A DNA stretch of 64,000 nt. Origin: Faecalicatena_A orotica (GTDB taxonomy: Bacteria; Bacillota; Clostridia; Lachnospirales; Lachnospiraceae). The stretch's first letter is position 1. Each line of letters begins with the position of its first letter. Below, one piece after another: positions 27,030 to 33,988 of this stretch. The stretch lies in NCBI RefSeq assembly GCF_040545875.1, contig NZ_JBEPMR010000015.1; one strand, written 5' to 3'. A program made the position numbers and the translations under genes. Below the pieces are notes generated by a model that was given only the letters and a program-made list of their open reading frames with translations, made no database searches and was not told where the DNA came from.

Positions 27030-27075
27030 AAACGACCATGCATGAACAGAAATGTTCATGCATGGTCGTTTGTTA
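27030..27075 (-). terminator. Terminator of the rubrerythrin gene
   Basis: A perfect 18-bp inverted repeat (27030-27047 with 27054-27071, arm AAACGACCATGCATGAAC). A/T-rich flanks on both sides allow it to act in either direction. Confidence 0.8.
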
Positions 27076-27106
27076 TTTTGATCACGCCTAAAGATATGGC
27101 CCGTAT

Positions 27107-27643
27107 TTAGTAGTTTTCGGCTTTTCTTTCGAAGTAAGCACGTGGATGTGCACATACCGGACATACTTCAGGAGCTTCATCACCCTGGTAGATATATCCA
27201 CAGTTTCCACATTTCCATCCAAGAGGAGCTTCATCTTTGAATGTCTGTCCAGCACGGAAGTGGTCAAGAAGTCTCTGATAGCGTTTTTCATGAGAAGCTT
27301 CTACTTCTGCAACACCTCTGAATTTAGCAGCCAGTTCTGTGAAACCTTCTTCTTCAGCCTCTTTAGCCATGCGTGCATACATATCTGTCCACTCATAGTT
27401 CTCGCCTGCAGCAGCGTCTGCCAGGTTCTCTTCTGTATTACCGATTCCGTGGAATTCTTTGAACCACATTTTTGCGTGTTCTTTTTCCTGGTCAGCAGTC
27501 TCTAAGAAGATGTTTGACATCTGTACATAGCCAGCTTTTCTTGCAGCGGATGCATAGTATGTATACTTATTGCGTGCCTGTGATTCTCCTGAGAATGCCT
27601 CCATAAGATTCTGTTCTGTTTTTGTTCCTGCGTACTTAGACAT
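27107..27643 (-). CDS. rbr: Rubrerythrin
   Basis: A 178-residue peroxide-reducing di-iron protein of anaerobes. The ferritin-like domain (about 1-140) carries the Glu ligands in MEAFSGESQARNKY, ADQEKEHAKMW and AEVEASHEKRY. The C-terminal rubredoxin knuckles are CGNCGYIYQG and CPVCAHPRAYF. AAAGGAGGATTTACAC precedes the ATG. It belongs to an oxidative stress block with reverse rubrerythrin and a PerR-like regulator, each with its own promoter, in parallel orientation. Confidence 0.96.
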   Translation of the reverse strand: MSKYAGTKTEQNLMEAFSGESQARNKYTYYASAARKAGYVQMSNIFLETADQEKEHAKMWFKEFHGIGNTEENLADAAAGENYEWTDMYARMAKEAEEEGFTELAAKFRGVAEVEASHEKRYQRLLDHFRAGQTFKDEAPLGWKCGNCGYIYQGDEAPEVCPVCAHPRAYFERKAENY

Positions 27644-27742
27644 AGTGTAAATCCTCCTTTATTTTTTGGTGCTTCTGACGGCAGTGCCGCCGGTTCGTCC
27701 ACGAGGCATTCCGTTTGGAATGACTACTTTATGGATAAGTTT

Positions 27743-27770
27743 ATTATACCATTATGAACATATGTTTCAA
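27743..27770 (-). promoter_or_regulatory. Promoter of the rubrerythrin gene
   Basis: On the minus strand, TTGAAA (27770-27765) and TATAAT (27748-27743) are 16 bases apart. A perfect DnaA box (27787-27795, TGTGGATAA on the plus strand) lies just upstream. Confidence 0.6.
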
Positions 27771-27810
27771 TAAAAATTAGATAAAATGTGGATAAATTTT
27801 CCATGTAAGA

Positions 27811-27855
27811 GTAAATGACCTGCAAAGGAGGGGAAACTCCAATGCAGGTATTTAC
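27811..27855 (-). terminator. Probable terminator of the reverse rubrerythrin gene
   Basis: Nested inverted repeats: GTAAAT/ATTTAC outside, ACCTGCA/TGCAGGT next, GGAG/CTCC inside. A strong T-run is missing. Confidence 0.5.
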
Positions 27856-27877
27856 ATATGAATCCTATTATTTTGGA

Positions 27878-28420
27878 TTAGCCGAAGTATCTCTTTAACA
27901 GACCCTCGAATGCTTTTCCGTGGCGTGCTTCATCTCTTGCCATCTCGTGTACTGTATCATGGATTGCATCCAGGTTAGCAGCTTTTGCACGTTTTGCAAG
28001 GTCAAACTTACCAGCTGTAGCTCCGTTCTCAGCATCAACTCTCATCTCCAGGTTCTTCTTAGTGCTGTCTGTAACAACTTCACCTAATAACTCAGCAAAT
28101 TTAGAAGCATGTTCTGCCTCTTCGTAAGCAGCTTTTTCCCAGTACAGGCCGATCTCAGGATATCCTTCTCTATGAGCAACTCTTGCCATTGCAAGATACA
28201 TACCTACTTCTGAGCATTCTCCTTCAAAGTTAGCTCTTAAATCAGCGATGATGTCTTCGCTTACGCCCTGAGCAACGCCTACAACATGCTCTGCAGCCCA
28301 TTCTCTTTCACCTGTCTGCTCTTTGAACTTCTCAGCTGGTGCTTTACAGATTGGACATTCTGCCGGTGCTGCGTCTCCCTCGTGAACATAACCACATACT
28401 GTACATACAAATTTTTTCAT
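27878..28420 (-). CDS. Reverse rubrerythrin (N-terminal rubredoxin, C-terminal ferritin-like domain)
   Basis: 180 residues with the domain order opposite to rubrerythrin. The rubredoxin part comes first (FVCTVCGYVHEGD, then CPICKAPAEKF) and the di-iron four-helix domain follows (LRANFEGECSEVGMYL, YEEAEHASKF, MARDEARHGKAFEGLL). Such proteins in clostridia serve as terminal components of NAD(P)H peroxidase and oxidase chains. AAAAGGAGATTTAAATT precedes the ATG. A perfect 34-bp palindrome lies about 80 bases upstream. Confidence 0.95.
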   Translation of the reverse strand: MKKFVCTVCGYVHEGDAAPAECPICKAPAEKFKEQTGEREWAAEHVVGVAQGVSEDIIADLRANFEGECSEVGMYLAMARVAHREGYPEIGLYWEKAAYEEAEHASKFAELLGEVVTDSTKKNLEMRVDAENGATAGKFDLAKRAKAANLDAIHDTVHEMARDEARHGKAFEGLLKRYFG

Positions 28421-28500
28421 AATTTAAATCTCCTTTTCTTTTTATATAATTTTTTATTTTGCTTAGCCGATAGACCAGTAAGGTCCGGCAATAATTTATT

Positions 28501-28534
28501 TTAATATAGGAAGTAATCTTACTTCCTATATTAA
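28501..28534. promoter_or_regulatory. Perfect 34-bp palindrome upstream of reverse rubrerythrin
   Basis: TTAATATAGGAAGTAA (28501-28516), TC, TTACTTCCTATATTAA (28519-28534): two perfect 16-bp arms. The inner AGTAA/TTACT half-sites also occur, with a 3-base spacer, in the promoter of the Fur-family gene (29043-29055). Operator, terminator or transposon end are all possible; position favours an operator. Confidence 0.55.
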
Positions 28535-28613
28535 TCACATGGTAAATTTGAAAATCTCTCATACAGTCTGGCTGCATGGATTGTGTGGAACGTGTTATAA
28601 AGGGGTTCCTTCC

Positions 28614-29009
28614 TTATGACTTTTGGATGCAGTCACCGCATTTTCCGTAAAAAATTGTGGTACTGGATTCTATAATACCGTCGAAGTTTTCGGCAGCTGC
28701 TTTATTGACCTGTTCGATATTCTTCATATCCAGGTCCAGATCCAGAACCTTTCTGCAGCTGGTGCAGAAAAAATGATTGTGCGGCTGGATATTTCCATCA
28801 AATCTATCTCCGCCGTCGGGGGCCGGAATCTTAATCGCTTCTCCAATGTCAGTCAGCAGGTTTAAATTCCGGTATACGGTACCAAGGCTGATGTTCGGAA
28901 ACTCTTTCTTCACATGCAGGTAAACCGTATCGGCAGTGGGATGTTCTTTCGTCATCGCCAGATAACTTTTGATGCATTCTCGTTGCCGACTATACTTCAA
29001 AGCTGCCAA
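28614..29009 (-). CDS. Fur-family regulator, PerR-like
   Basis: 131 residues from TTG 29009, which has AAAGGAGGTTTACA directly ahead; a longer in-frame ATG would give 22 unusual residues and lacks a ribosome site. The N-terminal winged helix contains SRQRECIKSYLAM, HPTADTVYLHVKKEFPNISL and GTVYRNLNLL. The metal-binding part has GDRFDGNIQPHNHFFCTSC and a terminal CGDC, giving a structural four-Cys zinc site and the Asp/His regulatory site of PerR. Being next to rubrerythrin genes supports peroxide sensing over iron or zinc control, though the family member cannot be fixed by eye. Confidence 0.88.
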   Translation of the reverse strand: MAALKYSRQRECIKSYLAMTKEHPTADTVYLHVKKEFPNISLGTVYRNLNLLTDIGEAIKIPAPDGGDRFDGNIQPHNHFFCTSCRKVLDLDLDMKNIEQVNKAAAENFDGIIESSTTIFYGKCGDCIQKS

Positions 29010-29042
29010 TGTAAACCTCCTTTCAATCTGTAAAGTAATAAT

Positions 29043-29092
29043 AGTAATTGTTACTGTAGTTAGAATATAATACATAATTACACAAATGTCAA
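29043..29092 (-). promoter_or_regulatory. Promoter and possible operator of the PerR-like gene
   Basis: On the minus strand, TTGACA (29092-29087), 17 bases, TATATT (29069-29064). At the expected start lies the inverted repeat AGTAATTGTTACT (29043-29055), suited to autoregulation. Confidence 0.65.
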
Positions 29093-29359
29093 TACTATTT
29101 TAAAAAAAAGTGAATTTTTTTTCGTCGGTAAACAAAGGCCTTAGAAAATGGATATTCCTATATTTCTATTATAGAAGCTTTCAGACATATATGGATGAAG
29201 ATTTTGTGAAAATTAAAAGTTTATAAATATCTATATAGAAAGAATAGAACTGATAAAATGTTACAAAATAATTAACAAATTGGTTGATAAAACTTTTTTA
29301 AATAATGGAATATAAAGGAAACTGTCGAACTATGTAGCATGAAAACGCTTGAAAATATG

Positions 29360-29388
29360 TTGACACATCGGAAATAGGTTGCTATAAT
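29360..29388 (+). promoter_or_regulatory. Promoter of the NlpC/P60 gene
   Basis: TTGACA (29360-29365), 17 bases, TATAAT (29383-29388). The transcript would have a leader of about 135 bases. Confidence 0.85.
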
Positions 29389-29449
29389 AACATCGTAACA
29401 AAAGTTAACAATTATGTAACATTTAGAACTTCCTACAAAAGATAAAGAC

Positions 29450-29525
29450 ACTTGAACCCAGGGGAATCAATTCATTACCCCACGGGTAGATTTGCAGCAA
29501 AGCTGCAAGAAAGGCTTAAGGAGGT
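29450..29525 (+). promoter_or_regulatory. Structured 5-prime leader of the NlpC/P60 gene, possible riboswitch
   Basis: Nested stems ACCC(456-459)/GGGT(484-487) and GGGG(461-464)/CCCC(478-481), counting from 29000, then a perfect TGCAGC-AAA-GCTGCA hairpin (29493-29507) just before the ribosome site. Peptidoglycan hydrolase genes in Firmicutes are frequent targets of the c-di-AMP (ydaO) riboswitch, but this leader is shorter and I could not match that consensus. Confidence 0.45.
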
Positions 29526-29530
29526 TTTAT

Positions 29531-30637
29531 ATGAAAGCAGCACGTATGAAGCAGAAATTGATTCTTTCTGCTTTAGCAGGAGCGATTGTGGTTCCGGGGA
29601 GTGTAATTACGGTTAAGGCCGCGGACAGCAGTGAAGAAAATGTTCCGGTCATTCCGGTTGCAGGAATCGAATCGATAGTAAAAGAAAGCTACCAGACAAA
29701 TGTAAAGGAGAACATTAATCTTTATCTGGTACAAAATAGCGAGGGTGAGTATTTAAATATGGCATTTTCTAATGTGAGTGACTATGCTTACATTAGAAGT
29801 GCCCCGGATGAAGCAAGTGACTGGGTCGGCAAGCTGTATCAGAATTCAGCGGCCGAGGTACTTGAATATAATGAAGGCTGGACAAAGATCAGGTCCGGTT
29901 CGGTAGAAGGCTATGTGCCTGCCGACTGTCTGCTGACAGGGAGCAGCGCCGAGGCACATGCCACAGAATATGAACAGAACCAGGCAACAGTGAATGCCGA
30001 TCTTCTGAATGTCAGGGACGGGCAGGGAACCGATGCCGGAATACTGACCCAGATTACGGCGGGTCAGCAGTATGAAGTAACAGGTGAAGCTGTTAACGGA
30101 TGGTATCCTGTAAAAGTAGGAGAAACAAATGGATGGGTATGTGGTGACTATATAGATGTACAGAAACAGTATGCATATGCTGAATCCAAGGAGGAAGAGG
30201 AACAGCGCATCGCACGCGAAGAAGCTGCAAAGCAGGCCGAGGAGGCCCGCAGACAACAGGAAGCCCTGGAGGCGGCTGCGATCAAGGATCAGGCGGCCGG
30301 TGGACAGGCAGTCATTGATTATGCGTGCCAGTTTATAGGAAACCCCTATGTATGGGGCGGAACAAGCCTCACAGAGGGCGCTGACTGTTCCGGATTCGTA
30401 CAATCCGTATATGCAAACTTTGGAATCAGCCTGCCGCGGACAACATGGGATATGGAATCTGTAGGGACGGCAGTTAATTATGAGGATGCAATTCCAGGCG
30501 ATATTGTCTTATATGATGGTCATGTGGGCCTGTATATGGGAGATGGTAACATCGTCAACGCAATGAACGAGTCAGACGGCATCGGAATATGCAGCGCAAC
30601 TTATGCACCGATCATAACGGTGAGGAGAGTATTATAA
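29531..30637 (+). CDS. Secreted NlpC/P60 peptidoglycan hydrolase with two SH3 domains
   Basis: 368 residues from ATG 29531 (AAGGAGGTTTTAT ahead). A signal peptide covers about 1-32. Two bacterial SH3 domains follow (DYAYIRSAPDEASDWVGKLY and ADLLNVRDGQGTDAGILTQI as first strands), then an Ala/Glu/Arg-rich helical linker (about 210-250) and an NlpC/P60 domain with the catalytic Cys in GADCSGFVQSVY and the His in YDGHVGLYMGDG. The third polar residue position reads IVNAMN where many members have IHA. It cuts gamma-D-Glu-diamino acid links of stem peptides outside the cell. A strong promoter and structured leader drive it. Confidence 0.93.
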   Translation: MKAARMKQKLILSALAGAIVVPGSVITVKAADSSEENVPVIPVAGIESIVKESYQTNVKENINLYLVQNSEGEYLNMAFSNVSDYAYIRSAPDEASDWVGKLYQNSAAEVLEYNEGWTKIRSGSVEGYVPADCLLTGSSAEAHATEYEQNQATVNADLLNVRDGQGTDAGILTQITAGQQYEVTGEAVNGWYPVKVGETNGWVCGDYIDVQKQYAYAESKEEEEQRIAREEAAKQAEEARRQQEALEAAAIKDQAAGGQAVIDYACQFIGNPYVWGGTSLTEGADCSGFVQSVYANFGISLPRTTWDMESVGTAVNYEDAIPGDIVLYDGHVGLYMGDGNIVNAMNESDGIGICSATYAPIITVRRVL

Positions 30638-30650
30638 TATAGATTATGAA

Positions 30651-30753
30651 GGCACAGTATTGGGGAGAAATCAGGAAACTGATAATACTGTGCCGGACAA
30701 ATAGAATAATGAAAGCTGCACTGAAAAAAATATTTTTCTGGTGCGGCTTTTTT
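30651..30753 (+). terminator. Two hairpins ending the NlpC/P60 transcript
   Basis: An 11-bp inverted repeat GGCACAGTATT/AATACTGTGCC (30651-30661 with 30684-30694), then AGCTGCAC.../GTGCGGCT (from 30714) followed by six T, a normal intrinsic terminator. Confidence 0.7.
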
Positions 30754-30928
30754 AGTGTATTCTTCCACTTTGGATAAGAAGATACATAGTTCGACAAAAA
30801 TAATTTGGCAAGCAAATGTATTTGTTCAGACATTATGGAAAGATATAGGAAAAAAGCTCGGATTTTGCAGGAAATGTGAAAAGGATGGCATAGACAAAGT
30901 GCACAAAAATGTAAAATAATGTCGAAAG

Positions 30929-31047
30929 TGTGGAAAAAGAAGTTTTCAACTTATCCACACTAAATTCCAAAAAAAACGTGGAAAAATATAGTTTTTAGCA
31001 AAGTTATCCACATTATCCACACAAAAACATGTGTTTTATGTGGATTA
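30929..31047. other. Cluster of DnaA boxes in AT-rich gene-free DNA
   Basis: Perfect TTATCCACA boxes at 30951-30959, 31004-31012 and 31013-31021 (the last two directly abutting), a one-mismatch reverse box at 31039-31047, and a partial TGTGGAAAA at 30928-30936. The surrounding 30754-31248 has no gene and long A/T tracts. Single perfect boxes also stand at 27787, 31764, 41733 and 62340. dnaA/dnaN are not here, so an origin function is unproven. Confidence 0.55.
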
Positions 31048-31248
31048 CTTTTCTAAAAAAAAGAACGGACGTTTTGTTCAGTTATTATGAAATTAATTTT
31101 TTGTCGAAAAAAATCAGCAAAATGATTGACTTTTGAGTAGTCAAAAATTGAAAATAATTGTGCGAACAATTCAGAAAATTGTCTCGAGATGTATCTGATT
31201 TCTGCTTAGGTTTTATGACTTTAGATCAGATGTATTATAAGATATTAT

Positions 31249-31383
31249 GTAACTGTTCAGTACAGGACTGTGCATTTACTGCACAGTCCGTACGAAAACG
31301 TAGAACAGCCAGAAGCAAGCCCCATCGCCAAAGACGATTTTCATGGGCTTGCGGTGTAACTGTTCATGGTTCTGAACAGTTAC
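31249..31383. repeat. Structured repeat with three consecutive hairpins, copy 2
   Basis: The ends GTAACTGTTCAG (31249-31260) and CTGAACAGTTAC (31372-31383) are complementary. Hairpin 1 pairs 31265-31274 with 31280-31289, and a GTAC/GTAC pair extends it. Hairpin 2 pairs 31315-31322 with 31345-31352. Hairpin 3 pairs 31356-31366 with 31373-31383. Order and loops match copy 1, especially CATCGCCAAAGACGATTTTC against CTCGCCGAAGGCGACTTTC, while stems differ on both arms. Confidence 0.75.
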
Positions 31384-31489
31384 TTATATTTTAGACATTA
31401 ATATACAATAAATTTGCATTTTAGACGGTTGATTATTTAAAAAATAGGGACTATAATAAAAAGCACTAATAATGTAAGGAGGAAAAGAA

Positions 31490-31699
31490 ATGTCCAAAAT
31501 TTCTAAAGATACGACAATCGGAGAATTATTACAGATTTATCCGGACGCAGCACCTATTTTAATGGAGATTGGCATGCATTGCCTTGGATGCCCGTCTGCA
31601 CAGATGGAGTCTCTTGCAGAGGCGGCTATGGTGCATGGTCTTGATTCCGACCTGCTTGTAGAAAAGATCAACGCTTCTATGAATGCAGCCGGTGTATAA
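31490..31699 (+). CDS. DUF1858 domain protein
   Basis: A 69-residue stand-alone DUF1858 domain. It starts SKDTTIGELLQIYPDAAPIL and has the diagnostic MEIGMHCLGCPSAQMESL with a Cys-x-x-Cys pair. Such domains also occur at the N-terminus of ScdA/RIC-type and hybrid-cluster-associated proteins of anaerobes; redox or metal binding by the CxxC is likely but not established. AGGAGGAAAAGAA precedes the ATG. It stands alone between a structured repeat and the terminator shared with mecA. Confidence 0.9.
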   Translation: MSKISKDTTIGELLQIYPDAAPILMEIGMHCLGCPSAQMESLAEAAMVHGLDSDLLVEKINASMNAAGV

Positions 31700-31772
31700 T
31701 AGTTACTGCTTACAGGCGTGCCAGTGAACCGTAACGTATCATAAAATATGACCGCATGTGGCGTTATCCACA

Positions 31773-31811
31773 TAAAAATCCCCGGGAGGTTATGCCTTCC
31801 GGGGATTTTTA
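31773..31811. terminator. Bidirectional terminator between DUF1858 gene and mecA
   Basis: 17-bp arms (31773-31789 with 31795-31811, one wobble), rich in GC at the top and flanked by A and T runs. A perfect DnaA box (31764-31772) touches its left side. A degenerate hairpin-3 element (GTTACTG...CGTAAC) lies at 31702-31735. Confidence 0.85.
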
Positions 31812-31825
31812 TAAAACTGTTTACC

Positions 31826-32548
31826 TTATACAGAAGCAAGCTTCTGCACAGCATTTGCGGAAATCATGATATCGCAGTGCTCCTCAAGAAATGCAAGGGT
31901 TGCACCGGAAGCTTTTTCCAGAGATCCATATTCGGAAAGCATATTACATATCTTATTGAACTCCTTGTTGGAATGGCCTGACTGTGTCAGGGCCAGGATA
32001 TATAATTCATTCTCCGTATCATGGTAAAGTGTATTGGAGCCGTGGTATACAGGTCCAAGAAGATGGGCGACCTGGATCACACGATCCATGCTGTCAAAAG
32101 AGAACAGGCGCACATTAAACGGCGCAGGCGCGTCGGCAACAGTGGATGATGCATCCTTTGTGTCAGCGGCAGCCTCCTTTACCTTGTTAAGCAAATTCAG
32201 GAATTCCTCTGCCCCTTCCAGCTTCTCCAGAGTCTCAGGTACGACGGAGTCTGCCTCCCCCAGTGGTGTAAACTTGGAAAACCTGGTATCTAATTCTTCA
32301 GGATCTTCTACCTTTGTGATGATTAAAACGATAGAATCCGCTGAAGCAGGAATTGCTTCTATCATCAAAGGGATGTCTTCTGCCTCAAAGCCAAAGTCGA
32401 AAGACGCCTGCTGCATCATATCTCTAAAAAGAGATTTAGCTTTTTCCGTGCCGTAGGCAAGCTCGCTTAATTTCAGGTGGCGCGCTGCCAGATCGGCACG
32501 TGTCAGTGTACAGCGAATCTGATTGTCGTTCAGTTTTTCGATTTTCAT
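31826..32548 (-). CDS. mecA: Adaptor protein MecA
   Basis: A 240-residue adaptor that brings substrates to the ClpC-ClpP protease in Firmicutes. The N-terminal substrate domain begins MKIEKLNDNQIRCTLTRADL and includes LFRDMMQQASFDFGFEAEDI and AIPASADSIVLIITKVEDPEE. An acidic/Ala-rich linker (about 110-145) leads to the ClpC-binding domain with LFSFDSMDRVIQVAHLL, SNTLYHDTENELYILAL and YGSLEKASGATLAFLEEHC. Length and layout equal those of Bacillus and Clostridium homologues. GTGAGGATGTGATT stands before the ATG. It is monocistronic. Confidence 0.95.
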   Translation of the reverse strand: MKIEKLNDNQIRCTLTRADLAARHLKLSELAYGTEKAKSLFRDMMQQASFDFGFEAEDIPLMIEAIPASADSIVLIITKVEDPEELDTRFSKFTPLGEADSVVPETLEKLEGAEEFLNLLNKVKEAAADTKDASSTVADAPAPFNVRLFSFDSMDRVIQVAHLLGPVYHGSNTLYHDTENELYILALTQSGHSNKEFNKICNMLSEYGSLEKASGATLAFLEEHCDIMISANAVQKLASV

Positions 32549-32699
32549 ATAATCACATCCTCACGAATTGTAATATCAAAAAAATATATATCTTCTCACT
32601 ATTAGTATAAACAAAAACAAAAAATATGTAAAGGAATTTAGAAAGAGTTTATAAAAAAATGCAGTTAAAAAATTTGTATTAAAAATATGAAAAAAGATA

Positions 32700-32728
32700 T
32701 TGACATTATCGTTAATATGAACGATAAT
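32700..32728 (+). promoter_or_regulatory. Promoter with built-in palindromic operator of the 33-38 kb sugar cluster
   Basis: TTGACA (32700-32705), 17 bases, GATAAT (32723-32728). A perfect inverted repeat ATTATCGTT-(6)-AACGATAAT (32705-32713 with 32720-32728) fills the space from -35 to -10, an ideal repressor site. A further half-site AACGATAAT is at 32857-32865. The leader up to 32905 contains nothing else I recognise. Confidence 0.75.
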
Positions 32729-32905
32729 ACAAATATAAGAAAAAGAGAGCGGAAATAAGTTTAAATACGAAAAATATCACAAAAATATAGAAAGAAACAA
32801 AATGAATATACGCGTTATTAATAAAAAAATAGCGGATTTAAAAGAAGCAATCTAGGAACGATAATATAATAATCATATAAATTTAATTAGAGAGGAGGAA
32901 AAAGT

Positions 32906-33025
32906 ATGAAAAAGAGACTGGCAGGAGGGGGACTGGAGGCCCCGAAGATCATTCAGGAATGCAGAAGGGAAAAAGCCATATCCGGGAAATGCCCAAGTGG
33001 CGGTGCAGTAAGTATTTGGCTCTAG
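32906..33025 (+). CDS. Small open frame with strong ribosome site (39 residues), function unknown
   Basis: ATG 32906 follows AGAGGAGGAAAAAGT and opens 39 codons starting MKKRLAGGGLEAPKII and ending in TAG. It begins like the lipoprotein signals of sugar-binding proteins (MKKR) but has no hydrophobic stretch. It may be a leader peptide of the transporter operon or the degenerate start of an ancestral gene. It lies 67 bases before the permease. Confidence 0.35.
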   Translation: MKKRLAGGGLEAPKIIQECRREKAISGKCPSGGAVSIWL

Positions 33026-33092
33026 TGAGAACAACGTTATGAGAACTTTCAGGCTGCAGGAAATTGGCTGCCATAAAAACTGAGGTGATAAT

Positions 33093-33974
33093 GTGAAAAA
33101 GAAAAGAGACGAAAAATCGGGGTATCTGTTTATACTTCCCGCCACGTTGATGCTTCTGGGTGTGAATATCTACCCATTAGTCAGAGGTATCATGCTGGCT
33201 TTTACAAACCGCAATTTCTTATACCCTAAAAAAACAAAAATTGTGGGATTAAAAAACTTCATAGAAATTATTTTCCGGGATAAAGAATTCTGGGGAGTTC
33301 TGGGATTCACATTTTTCTTTGCAATTGCATCTGTCGTGATTATTTACCTGATTGGACTTTGCATTGCACTGCTGATTAACAGAGAGTTTAAAGGAAAGAA
33401 TTTTTTCCGGGCACTGTTTCTGCTCCCCTGGGTTATTCCATCCGTAGTTGCGGCAAACTCCTGGATCTGGATGATGAATGACCAGACTGGATTCATTAAC
33501 ACGACACTGATGAAATGGGGCGTTATCAAAGAGCCGATTCTGTTTCTGGCGACGAAACATGCGGCACAGCTATCTGCAATCATGGTAAACGCATGGAAGA
33601 GCTTTCCGTTTATGCTGCTGGTTCTTTTAGCGGCGATGCAGAATATAGATCATGGCTTATATGAGTCGGCAAGAATCGACGGTGCAAGCCGATTCCAGTG
33701 TTTCCGTTATATTACCATGCCGATGATCAAAGGTATAAGTGTAGTCTCCACAGTCCTGATGATGATCTGGAGCTTCAATAACTTTGAAAATGTATATCTG
33801 CTTACAAGAGGCGGCCCGGCGAGAGCGACGATGAATATCTCAATTTATACATATAATCTCGCTTTCTACAGGAATCAATGGGGATATGCGTCAGCAGTAG
33901 CCGTAGTTATGATGATCATTATGTTCGCTTTGTCTTATGTATACCGAAGGCTGCTGCGGACACAGGATGATTAA
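33093..33974 (+). CDS. ABC sugar transporter permease (MalF/UgpA type), second cluster
   Basis: 293 residues starting at GTG 33093, behind TGAGGTGATA. Six predicted helices, the first in YLFILPATLMLLGVNIYPLV. The EAA loop is ESARIDGASRFQCFRYITMP, very close to the MalF consensus, and FNNFENVYLLTRGGP is the usual signature near the C-terminus. It forms the import channel with the next gene. The cluster order is permease, permease, binding protein, enzyme, unlike the fucosidase cluster where the binding protein is first. Confidence 0.92.
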   Translation: MKKKRDEKSGYLFILPATLMLLGVNIYPLVRGIMLAFTNRNFLYPKKTKIVGLKNFIEIIFRDKEFWGVLGFTFFFAIASVVIIYLIGLCIALLINREFKGKNFFRALFLLPWVIPSVVAANSWIWMMNDQTGFINTTLMKWGVIKEPILFLATKHAAQLSAIMVNAWKSFPFMLLVLLAAMQNIDHGLYESARIDGASRFQCFRYITMPMIKGISVVSTVLMMIWSFNNFENVYLLTRGGPARATMNISIYTYNLAFYRNQWGYASAVAVVMMIIMFALSYVYRRLLRTQDD

Positions 33975-33988
33975 GGGAGGAGAACAGT

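Noticed and set aside
30929..31047. Firm call of oriC
   Set aside because: DnaA boxes are there, but dnaA, dnaN, rpmH and a clear skew signal are not visible in this window.
31158..31394. 78-codon open frame
   Set aside because: It runs through repeat copy 2 and has no ribosome site.
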